DNA from: JAAYAN01 sp964437215
Lineage (GTDB): Bacteria > Bacteroidota > Ignavibacteria > Ignavibacteriales > Melioribacteraceae
Length of the DNA stretch: 64,000 nucleotides
Direction of reading: 5' to 3'
Assembly (NCBI GenBank): GCA_964437215.1
Contig: CAYTFZ010000001.1
Location: 26,984 to 90,983 of the forward strand
A model generated the notes under the pieces. It searched no databases. It saw nothing but the letters and a program-made list of their open reading frames with translations, and was not told the origin of the DNA. Positions 56,865 to 64,000 of the stretch are shown here, piece by piece. The stretch's first letter is position 1; the number at the start of each line of letters is the position of its first letter. A program made the translations under genes and the position numbers.

Positions 56865-57965
56865 TTAATTAATTACAGAAGGATTTAACGGTCTGTTGGG
56901 ATCTCCAGCGAGAAAAACAGTTTGAGTAGGGAATGCAAACTCAATACCTTCTTCTCCGAAAATGCGAAATATTTCTTTATTAAACCATTCGGTAAATTCC
57001 ATATATTCCCAGTAATCGGGTGGAAAAAACCAATAAACCGCCCTTATATTCAAAGATGTGCTGGCAAGATCATTAAAATATACTCTTGGCGGATATTCAG
57101 GATTCATTCCTTTATGATCTTTTAAAAGGTTTTTTATTATTTGCAAAGCCCGGTCAATTTTTTCGGGTTTGGTATCGTACGTTATTGTAATATCTGCAAC
57201 TCTTCTGATAAAAGGTCTGTTACCAATATTCTGTATAGGTTTATTTGCAATTTCTGCATTAGGGATGGTTATCAAGTGTCCGTCCAGCGTGCGGATTTTT
57301 GTTGAACGCAAACCTACCTCTTCAACTGAACCGTCAAATCCGTCAATAATTACTCTATCCGAAACCTGAAACGGTTTATCGATAAAAATAACTATAGAGC
57401 CGAAAAAGTTTTTTAATGTATCCTGAGCTGCCAAAGCTAATGCCAAACCTCCTATCCCAAGTCCGGCAAGAATTGATGTAATCGGTTTATCACTTAGTAT
57501 CTGTGCTGCCTGAACCAATCCTAAAACAATAATTGAAAGGCGCAGACTTTTTCTGATAATCGGCACAAGCATATCGTCCAATTTGCTTTCAGTTTTTTCG
57601 GCTTTCTTCGACATCCAATGAACAGGTACTTCAACAAGGAAAAATAACAAAGTACAAATTGCAGCAACAAATAATATCTGGATAACATCCGATGAAAAAG
57701 AGGCCAGATTTTTTTCGAGCTTTAACCATTCCACAGCAAACGATAAACCAAAAACAAGAGCAATAAATGTAACAGAACGTGAAATTGCATGAAAAGTTAC
57801 TCCTAATATTTCTTTATCAGATTTGATAAGTCTTTCGGATGTTTTATTAAAGAAATATTTAGCAGTTCTTCCAATAATAAATGCAACAAGGATTGTAATA
57901 AAAAATGCCAATATTCTCCACAGTTCCACATCTGCAAAACTAATTCCTTTTAATAATTCGTCCAA
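56865..57965 (-). CDS. MscS-family mechanosensitive channel
   Basis: 366 residues. About four hydrophobic helices occupy the first 190, the last being the pore helix with the GLGIGGLALALAAQDTLKNFFG signature split around residue 170. FQVSDRVIIDGFDGSVEEVG and LRSTKIRTLDGHLITIPNAE form the beta domain of the MscS vestibule, and the rest is the alpha/beta cage. It releases solutes on hypo-osmotic shock. It lies 47 nt after dinB and 42 nt before the polymerase fragment. Confidence 0.92.
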   Translation of the reverse strand: MDELLKGISFADVELWRILAFFITILVAFIIGRTAKYFFNKTSERLIKSDKEILGVTFHAISRSVTFIALVFGLSFAVEWLKLEKNLASFSSDVIQILFVAAICTLLFFLVEVPVHWMSKKAEKTESKLDDMLVPIIRKSLRLSIIVLGLVQAAQILSDKPITSILAGLGIGGLALALAAQDTLKNFFGSIVIFIDKPFQVSDRVIIDGFDGSVEEVGLRSTKIRTLDGHLITIPNAEIANKPIQNIGNRPFIRRVADITITYDTKPEKIDRALQIIKNLLKDHKGMNPEYPPRVYFNDLASTSLNIRAVYWFFPPDYWEYMEFTEWFNKEIFRIFGEEGIEFAFPTQTVFLAGDPNRPLNPSVIN

Positions 57966-58012
57966 TTTGCTTCTCCTTTAATTATACTAAACATTTACAA
58001 TAAATATAACTT

Positions 58013-59161
58013 TCAATTAGTTCCAATTTTTAAAGATGAATAACCGTATTTATCTCTGATTTTTGTAACAGCTCTCAACATTTTTTTCCTGACAATATTT
58101 TCGTCCTCAAACAATACTTCTTGTTCGTTAAATTCGGAAAAATTGCTCAGGTGAATTCCTATAAGCCTTACCGCAACCCGGCGAGTAAATGCATTCCTAA
58201 ATAACTTTAACGTTTCCTCGTAAATTATTTTATCATCATCAGTTGGCTTAATTGTTTTAGCACGCGTTAAAGTATTAAAATCGGAGTATCTCAGTTTTAT
58301 TCCGACCGTAGAAGTAAGCCAGTTTTTTTCGCGTAAAATCTGGCATACCTTCCCTGCCAGATCAAAAAGAGTTCGTTCAATTTCATTTTTATCAATAACA
58401 TCTTCAGCATATGTTCTTTCTTTCGATATACTTTTTCTTTTAGCAGGAGGATTAAGAAAACTTGAACCTTCGCCGTTAGCTTTTCTCCAAAGATCGGAGC
58501 CGTGTTTACCAAATGCTGTAATAAAATAATCTTCAGGAAATGCTGCAATATCCCCCAATGTATAAAATCCTTTTGCATTCAAATTTTTAATTGTAACTTT
58601 ACCTATTCCTGGTAATTTTTCTGCGGGAAGTCTCTTTAAGAATTCCTTTTCCATTCCGGGAAGAATGTATGTAATTCCTTTCGGTTTATTAAAATCCGAA
58701 CATATTTTAGATATCGTCCGCGTACTACCTATTCCTATAGAACAAGGAAGCGAAAGCGTATCCCATATTTCCTTTTGTAATATCCCGGCAAACTGAAAAA
58801 GATTTCCGTAAATCTTTGAGCATCCGGTAAAATCCATATAAAATTCATCTATGCTTGCCTGCTCAATAACAGGAGCGTATTTTTCTAGAATCTTCTTTAC
58901 GCTGTGCGAAAATCTTCCATAATCTCTGTGGTTTCCCGAAAGATATATTCCAAAAGGACATAATTTATAAGCCTGATTAATTGGCATTGCAGAATGAAGT
59001 CCGTATTTTCTCGCTTCGTATGAACAAGCCGAAATCACTCCTCTGCCCTTCGAAGGGTCTGCTCCCACAATAACCGGCTTGCCTTCCAAAGAAGGATCGA
59101 GTATTCTTTCAACCGATACAAAAAAGGCATCTAAATCCAGATGGAATATTGTTTTTGTCAT
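58013..59161 (-). CDS. dinB: DNA polymerase IV
   Basis: 382 residues, Y-family. IFHLDLDAFFVSVERI and EQASIDEFYMDFTG hold the catalytic acidic residues. LPGIGKVTIKNLNAKGFYTL is the thumb helix-hairpin-helix, and the little-finger domain follows from about residue 240. EQEVLFED near 345-352 resembles a beta-clamp binding motif (QxxLF). It carries out translesion synthesis and is usually damage-induced, but no clear LexA box is seen. Two copies of a 10-base repeat lie upstream. Confidence 0.95.
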   Translation of the reverse strand: MTKTIFHLDLDAFFVSVERILDPSLEGKPVIVGADPSKGRGVISACSYEARKYGLHSAMPINQAYKLCPFGIYLSGNHRDYGRFSHSVKKILEKYAPVIEQASIDEFYMDFTGCSKIYGNLFQFAGILQKEIWDTLSLPCSIGIGSTRTISKICSDFNKPKGITYILPGMEKEFLKRLPAEKLPGIGKVTIKNLNAKGFYTLGDIAAFPEDYFITAFGKHGSDLWRKANGEGSSFLNPPAKRKSISKERTYAEDVIDKNEIERTLFDLAGKVCQILREKNWLTSTVGIKLRYSDFNTLTRAKTIKPTDDDKIIYEETLKLFRNAFTRRVAVRLIGIHLSNFSEFNEQEVLFEDENIVRKKMLRAVTKIRDKYGYSSLKIGTN

Positions 59162-59240
59162 TAATTACGACACTCTAACTTATTTTATTATAAATACTTA
59201 TACCTTTGTGTTATATCTGCTTTTTTGATATATTTTTAAT

Positions 59241-59293
59241 CGTGCTCCCGCAATACATAGCAATGCTCAGGCTTATAAACAGCCGTGCTCCCG
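59241..59293. repeat. Direct repeat upstream of dinB
   Basis: The decamer CGTGCTCCCG occurs at 59241-59250 and 59284-59293, in the gap between dinB and the DUF4197 gene. It is G+C-rich in AT-rich surroundings and not palindromic. It may be a binding site pair or part of a dispersed repeat. Confidence 0.45.
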
Positions 59294-59312
59294 TATTTTT
59301 CTTACTAATTAT

Positions 59313-60035
59313 TCAATTCTTTCCAAATACAGTTTTAAGCAAATCTGTAACACGGGCAGCAGGGTCTTTTCTTATCTTTGCTTCTTCCTGACCTACGACC
59401 GTAAACAAACCTTCTAAAGCTTTTTGCGTAACATACTCATCTAAATCTACGTTTAATTTAGAAGCAAACGGTATGTTTTTAACTTTATCATTTAGTTGCT
59501 TGTAATATTTTGTAACATTATTTTCGTCCATAGATTTGCTTATAATCGGGTTAAATTTTGCAGACAGCGAGTCGGTAGTTTTTTCCTGGAAATAAAGAGT
59601 TGCCTCGTTTTCCCTTCCCTTAAGGATTTTCACTGCATCATTTATCGTCATTTTTTTTATAGCGCTTACAAAAATAGGAGCAGCTTCTTTTGAAGCATCT
59701 TCTGCAGCGCGGTTCATACTTAACACAAAATCGTCGACAATTTTACCTGCGCCTAATGTCTTAAGAGCTTTTTCGTATTTCTGCATCGAAGACGGCATAA
59801 CTATTTTAATAAGTTCGTTCTTAAAAAAACCGTCTAACGAAGAAACAGATTTAACTGCATTTCCGGTTCCTATGTTTAATGCTTCTTTAAGTCCGTCGGC
59901 AACGGTTTTATCATTACTTTCTGTCTTTTCTCCGCCGGTTACTTTTTTAATCAAATCCTTAATCTGAGCATTAGAATTTTCGGCGCTGCATATTAAAAAT
60001 GCGCCGCAGATAAATAGAACAAATAAATTTTTCAT
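59313..60035 (-). CDS. DUF4197 secreted protein
   Basis: 240 residues. Residues 1-24 are a signal peptide (LFVLFICGAFLICSAENSNA). The mature part is helical with TVADGLKEALNIGTGNAV, FKNELIKIVMPSSMQKYEKAL, DAVKILKGRENEATLYFQEK and VTQKALEGLFTVVGQEEAKI, all DUF4197 signatures. Its role is not known; periplasmic location is expected. It lies 8 nt after lplA-like gene. Confidence 0.87.
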   Translation of the reverse strand: MKNLFVLFICGAFLICSAENSNAQIKDLIKKVTGGEKTESNDKTVADGLKEALNIGTGNAVKSVSSLDGFFKNELIKIVMPSSMQKYEKALKTLGAGKIVDDFVLSMNRAAEDASKEAAPIFVSAIKKMTINDAVKILKGRENEATLYFQEKTTDSLSAKFNPIISKSMDENNVTKYYKQLNDKVKNIPFASKLNVDLDEYVTQKALEGLFTVVGQEEAKIRKDPAARVTDLLKTVFGKN

Positions 60036-60043
60036 ACTTTCTC

Positions 60044-61021
60044 CTAAAATAAAATCTCGATAAAATCTTTTTTCAATCCTTCAGGAAATCCAACCGGAAG
60101 CATTTTCAATATAGGCATAGAGGTTAAATATTGCAAGTCATACTTTTTGTTAATTAATATTTCTTCTATTCCTGAATCTCTTTTTCCGTTTTTAAAAATC
60201 TGTGCAGTTTTAATTTTTCCTTCTGCAATTTCCAGCTTTATATCAAAATATTTATCCCCTGCCTGCTTTTTATTCAGGAAAACAAAATCAGGCGATCTTC
60301 CGTAATTCCATTCGAATGAATTATATTTGTTTTTTGCCAGTTCGTATATATCTTGCCATTCTTCTTCGCTGAAAAAATATTCGCCGAAATAAGCAGAAGT
60401 TAAAATAATTTCATTTTTTATCATATTTTTAACTTCAAGTGCATCTATTCTTTTTATTTTTTCGGAAATATTTACTACGCTGCTTTTAACAGATTTTGAA
60501 CTTTTTGATAAATATTTAGAAGCATCGCTGTTTAATGTCTTTCTTAAAAGCCCGAGATTAGAATTTACAAGAAGTGTTCCGTGGCAAAGCATCCTGTCTT
60601 TCGTTATAAACTGCGCATTGCCCGATATTTTTTTCTCACCGGAAAAAATGTCGTTCCTGCTGTTAAGATAAGCATCAATATTGTTTTTTTTAAGACAGTC
60701 TATTACAGGTTTTACAAAATCGGCGTATTTATTGAATTTTTTATTTGTATATCTGGTAAAAAAGCTGAAATTCAAATTCCCGGTATCGTGAAATACAGCT
60801 CCTCCGCCGGAAATTCTTCTGAAAGCACCGATATTGTTTTCGATGCAGAATTTGTAATCAATTTCCTCAAAAACGTTTTGATTTTTCCCGCAAATAACGC
60901 TGTTTTCATTTGAATACAAAAAAACATAATCTTCGCTTAAATCGAAATTCCTTACAGCATATTCTTCAATAGCAAGATTAACCGCAGGATTTGTGATGCT
61001 GTTATTATTTATAAATATCAT
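60044..61021 (-). CDS. lplA: Lipoate-protein ligase A-like
   Basis: 325 residues. NPAVNLAIEEYAVRN, the core FRRISGGGAVFHDTGNLNFS and SGNAQFITKDRMLCHGTLLV are the lipoate/biotin ligase family motifs, with the catalytic lysine probably in GEKKISGNAQ. The C-terminal 80 residues match the accessory domain of LplA. It attaches lipoate to 2-oxoacid dehydrogenase or glycine cleavage proteins by an ATP-dependent reaction. It lies upstream of the DUF4197 gene in the same operon. Confidence 0.9.
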   Translation of the reverse strand: MIFINNNSITNPAVNLAIEEYAVRNFDLSEDYVFLYSNENSVICGKNQNVFEEIDYKFCIENNIGAFRRISGGGAVFHDTGNLNFSFFTRYTNKKFNKYADFVKPVIDCLKKNNIDAYLNSRNDIFSGEKKISGNAQFITKDRMLCHGTLLVNSNLGLLRKTLNSDASKYLSKSSKSVKSSVVNISEKIKRIDALEVKNMIKNEIILTSAYFGEYFFSEEEWQDIYELAKNKYNSFEWNYGRSPDFVFLNKKQAGDKYFDIKLEIAEGKIKTAQIFKNGKRDSGIEEILINKKYDLQYLTSMPILKMLPVGFPEGLKKDFIEILF

Positions 61022-61138
61022 AGTGGATTTACTTTTTTTTCGATAACAGATTCATTTTAAAAATAATACTAAAAAAAATTCAGACAGAATTATTCTTAAA
61101 ATTACAAACTTTGGCAGGCAAAAACTAAATCTTTTTGT

Positions 61139-61408
61139 TTACTCGGCAAACATTTTATATTGTTCGTACATACTAACAGCATCTTCAAACGAAAATCTGG
61201 TACGGATTAAAAAAGCATCATCCCTTTTCGATAGTTCAGGTTCGTCTTCCCATTCCATATTCGAATTAAATACTTTATTGTTCGAAGTATCAACAATTGC
61301 CCATTTGGCCTGTCCGTCCTTTTTAGATTTCATTACAATTTGAATGTTGCCTTCAAGTCCGAATTTCATTGCAGCGTCAAACCATTTTGCTTTTTCTTCT
61401 ATTGTCAT
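61139..61408 (-). CDS. Small conserved-looking protein of unknown function
   Basis: 89 residues, acidic and soluble, without signal peptide. It has a plausible alpha/beta composition (AKWFDAAMKFGLEGNIQIVM, AKWAIVDTSNNKVFNS, FSFEDAVSMYEQYKMF) and codon use like its neighbours. I do not recognise the family. It is transcribed away from proB across a 159-base gap. Confidence 0.6.
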   Translation of the reverse strand: MTIEEKAKWFDAAMKFGLEGNIQIVMKSKKDGQAKWAIVDTSNNKVFNSNMEWEDEPELSKRDDAFLIRTRFSFEDAVSMYEQYKMFAE

Positions 61409-61567
61409 TTTTGTGTTTAAGCCTATTTGTTAATACTTACAGACAATAATCGGAAATAATGCCTGAATTGTTAAGCCTCGCGTTAATTCATTTGTAATAA
61501 TTCTTTATTATGCAGCATATTTTCGTTTAATTTACTTAACTGATTTTAAATTATTATTACATTACTT

Positions 61568-62689
61568 ATGGATAAAATACTTTTACCCGAATGGAAGCGT
61601 GCTGTAATAAAAGTTGGCAGTTCAATTGTTGCCCCATTCGGAACCGGATGCAGTACTAATTACTTGCTGGCAATTGCGCAATTTATTATTGAATCGGTGC
61701 ACAAAGGAAAAGAAATAGTTCTTGTTTCTTCCGGAGCAGTTGCAGCCGGTTATTCAACCCGCCAGAATAAAAACGGAAACACAAACTTTTCCATCCCCGA
61801 AAAACAAGCTTTGGCTTCAATAGGACAGCCTTTGCTAATGGAAATATGGAGCCGTTTATTCGATTTCCGATGCGCACAGATTTTAATTACATACGATGCT
61901 ATTAAAAACAGGAATCGTTTTATAAATGCCAGAAACACTATTAACGAGCTTTTGAAGTTAAACGTGCTGCCAATTGTAAACGAGAATGATACTGTTTCGG
62001 TTGACGAGCTGAAAGTCGGCGACAACGATAATCTTGCAGCCCACGTAGCGGTTATATCCGAAGCCGACCTATTAATAATCTGCAGCGATATCGACGGTTT
62101 ATTCAGCGATAATCCTAATAAAAACAAAAAAGCAACGCTTATTAAGGAAGTAACTAAAATTGATAAAAGCATATACGAAATTGCCGGCGGAAGTAGTAAT
62201 CCTCTTGCACGCGGAGGAATGTACACAAAAATTCAAGCTGCCGAAAAGGCTACTGCACGCGGAATTTCTACAATTATTGTTAACGGAAAGAAAAAAGAAA
62301 GTTTTGATGAAATGCTTAAGGGGGTTATGCCGGGAACAATTTTTAAACCTAAAAACAACCCTGTGGCTGCAAAAAAACATTGGATTACACATGCTTTAAA
62401 AACATGCGGAACTGTTACAGTTGACGAAGGCGCAGAAAGAGCCATCCTGAAAAAAGGAGCTTCTCTTCTGCCATCGGGAATTATAAGTGTTGAAGGAAAT
62501 TTTTCGCATGGAGATGCAATCGAAATTAAAAGCAAGGAAGGCAAATCATTTGCAAAAGGAATTGCTCAGTACGATTCATCGGATATGTTAAAAATTAAAG
62601 GTTTGAAATCGAAAGACATACAAACCGTACTTGGCTTTTTTCAGTCCGAAGAAATAATTCACCGCAACGATTTGATAATTTTAGAATAG
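61568..62689 (+). CDS. proB: Glutamate 5-kinase
   Basis: 373 residues. The amino-acid kinase domain shows AVIKVGSSIVAPFGTG, VLVSSGAVAAGYSTRQ, PIVNENDTVSVDELKVGDND and GGMYTKIQAAEKATARG. The C-terminal 95 residues are a PUA domain (DEGAERAILKKGASLLPSGI). It phosphorylates glutamate as the first step of proline synthesis. The proA start lies 5 nt downstream. Confidence 0.95.
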   Translation: MDKILLPEWKRAVIKVGSSIVAPFGTGCSTNYLLAIAQFIIESVHKGKEIVLVSSGAVAAGYSTRQNKNGNTNFSIPEKQALASIGQPLLMEIWSRLFDFRCAQILITYDAIKNRNRFINARNTINELLKLNVLPIVNENDTVSVDELKVGDNDNLAAHVAVISEADLLIICSDIDGLFSDNPNKNKKATLIKEVTKIDKSIYEIAGGSSNPLARGGMYTKIQAAEKATARGISTIIVNGKKKESFDEMLKGVMPGTIFKPKNNPVAAKKHWITHALKTCGTVTVDEGAERAILKKGASLLPSGIISVEGNFSHGDAIEIKSKEGKSFAKGIAQYDSSDMLKIKGLKSKDIQTVLGFFQSEEIIHRNDLIILE

Positions 62690-62694
62690 GATTT

Positions 62695-63975
62695 ATGATG
62701 AGCGATAAAGAATTTAGCTTAATTGAAATGGCTAAGGAAGTTAAAAGCGCTTCAAAGATAATTGCCAAATGCAGCAGCGCTAAAAAGAATAATATTCTTA
62801 ATGCAATGGCTTCGGCTTTGGAAAACAACACCCAGATGCTTATTTCGGAAAATAAAAAGGATCTTGAATATGCCCGAACAAAAGGCATATCGAAATCAAT
62901 GATGGACAGGCTTACCCTGAATGAAAAAAGGGTTAAGGAGATGGCTGATGCACTTCGCGAGGTAGCTTCTTTTAACGACCCCGTTGGAGAAATTTCGGAA
63001 ATGAAAATAAGACCTAACGGCATACGTGTTGGCAAGATGACAATTCCGCTTGGCGTTATAGGAATTATTTACGAAGCCAGACCGAATGTTACAAGCGATG
63101 CAGCCGGACTTTGCATAAAAGCCGGAAATGCGGTTATTCTCCGCGGCGGTTCCGAAGCATTCAATTCCAATATGGCAATAGTAAAAATTCTGCAAAAAGC
63201 TTTAGAAGACGAAGGCTTGCCTAAAGGATGCGTCACTTTTGTTCCATCTCCCGAAAGAAGCATAATGACTGAATTGCTGAAACTGGATGAATATATCGAT
63301 CTTATAATTCCACGCGGCGGAGAAAGCCTTATAAGGTTTGTTGCCGAAAACAGCCGTATTCCGGTTATAAAACATTATAAAGGCGTGTGCCACATTTTTG
63401 TTGATAAAACCGCCGATGAAAAAATTGCTATGGATCTTCTTGCCGACGGCAAACTTTCTCGCCCAGGAGTTTGCAACGCTTTGGAAACTATGCTTGTTCA
63501 TAAAGACATTGCAGCATCATTTCTGCCTAAAGCAGGAAAATATCTTTCAGAAAATAATGTGGAAATAAGGGGATGCAGCGAAACTCTTAAATTTATTCCG
63601 TCAGCCAAAATTGCAACTGAAGATGATTATGCAGCAGAATTTCTTGATCTAATTATCGCTGTTCGAGTTGTGAATAGTTTTGATGAAGCAGTAGATCATA
63701 TTCAAAAATATGCATCCGACCATACGGAGGTAATTGTTACTAACGATTACAATTCATCGCAAAGATTTATAAGCGAAATTAATTCTTCGGTTGTTCTTGT
63801 AAATGCTTCTTCGCGCTTTTCCGACGGCGGACAGTTAGGATTAGGAGCCGAGATTGGTATTTCAACCACAAAGCTGCATGCTTACGGACCAATGGGTATT
63901 GAATCGCTTACTACAAAAAAATTTGTTGTTTTTGGCGAAGGTCAATCCCGCCACGGTTATGATGTAAAAATATAA
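62695..63975 (+). CDS. proA: Gamma-glutamyl phosphate reductase
   Basis: 426 residues. KMTIPLGVIGIIYEARPNVT, GNAVILRGGSEAFNSN, DLIIPRGGESLIRFV and the catalytic cysteine region LSRPGVCNALETMLV are diagnostic. It reduces glutamyl phosphate to glutamate semialdehyde with NADPH. It ends ten bases before a terminator and forms a two-gene operon with proB. Two adjacent ATGs exist at the start. Confidence 0.96.
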   Translation: MMSDKEFSLIEMAKEVKSASKIIAKCSSAKKNNILNAMASALENNTQMLISENKKDLEYARTKGISKSMMDRLTLNEKRVKEMADALREVASFNDPVGEISEMKIRPNGIRVGKMTIPLGVIGIIYEARPNVTSDAAGLCIKAGNAVILRGGSEAFNSNMAIVKILQKALEDEGLPKGCVTFVPSPERSIMTELLKLDEYIDLIIPRGGESLIRFVAENSRIPVIKHYKGVCHIFVDKTADEKIAMDLLADGKLSRPGVCNALETMLVHKDIAASFLPKAGKYLSENNVEIRGCSETLKFIPSAKIATEDDYAAEFLDLIIAVRVVNSFDEAVDHIQKYASDHTEVIVTNDYNSSQRFISEINSSVVLVNASSRFSDGGQLGLGAEIGISTTKLHAYGPMGIESLTTKKFVVFGEGQSRHGYDVKI

Positions 63976-63984
63976 AACAAAAAA

Positions 63985-64000
63985 CCCGGCATTTGCCGGG
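63985..64000 (+). terminator. Terminator of proB-proA (cut by window end)
   Basis: CCCGGC/GCCGGG with loop ATTT, preceded by an A-run. The downstream T-run lies beyond the window. Confidence 0.75.

Noticed and set aside
61686..63501. Open frames antisense to proB and proA
   Set aside because: Both genes on the plus strand are complete, well-conserved enzymes; the antisense frames have no family resemblance.

Overview
The window is AT-rich bacterial chromosome that fits the Ignavibacteria (Bacteroidota/Chlorobi group). Three signs point there. A secreted protein ends in a type IX secretion (T9SS) tail with the NYPNPFNPST signature (18167-20680). Several promoters have the Bacteroidota-type TAnnTTTG element preceded by TTGACA or TTGAAC. 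Metabolism looks at least partly anaerobic, with pyruvate:ferredoxin oxidoreductase. This assignment is inferred from sequence character, not from a search.

Region 1 (1-17938, all minus strand) is a Wzx/Wzy-type exopolysaccharide locus. Read in transcription order it has a Wzc-like chain-length regulator/BY-kinase, a small SLBB protein, a Wzy-like polymerase/ligase, a glycosyltransferase (GT), a Wzx flippase, a NodB-like deacetylase, a heparinase II/III-family protein, a GT, a UDP-glucuronate 4-epimerase-like enzyme, three GTs, and a second heparinase-family protein cut by the window edge. The enzyme set suggests a uronic-acid-containing, glycosaminoglycan-like polymer. A secreted beta-helix/discoidin/T9SS protein (18167-20680), a tRNA-Ser(GGA), a CE2-type esterase lipoprotein and a tRNA-Ser(CGA) follow.

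Region 2 (22787-25422) holds a YwqK-like repeat protein with a C-terminal membrane anchor, a divergent EgtD-like methyltransferase, a palindrome-rich intergenic element and a bacteriohemerythrin.

Region 3 (25545-37034, minus strand) is a complete branched-chain amino-acid operon: ilvD-ilvB-ilvN-ilvC-leuB-leuA-leuC-leuD-cimA. It is preceded by a strong promoter and an unlisted 49-codon leader peptide whose last 19 residues are 16 Ile/Leu/Val, which is the hallmark of ribosome-mediated attenuation. Back to back with it on the plus strand is a SAM-I riboswitch with terminator/antiterminator, controlling metY-metX. Ferritin and rpmB follow.

Region 4 (40932-51111) carries a DUF6600-type protein with a long charged tail, an M49 (DPP III-like) lipoprotein with an HEISH site, a translationally coupled satD-DUF3307-TIGR02757 operon behind a promoter overlapped by inverted repeats, pdxJ, a CPBP membrane protein, an lspA-yceH-thioredoxin cluster, and a DHOD-like gene.

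Region 5 (51172-64000) carries nifJ (PFOR), a half-length DnaE-like polymerase that keeps all three catalytic aspartates but ends at about residue 549, an MscS channel, dinB, a DUF4197 protein, a lipoate-protein ligase, a small unknown, and proB-proA. I saw no CRISPR array, insertion sequence, prophage or rRNA. The most notable items are the ilv leader peptide, the truncated polymerase and the altered EgtD-like enzyme.
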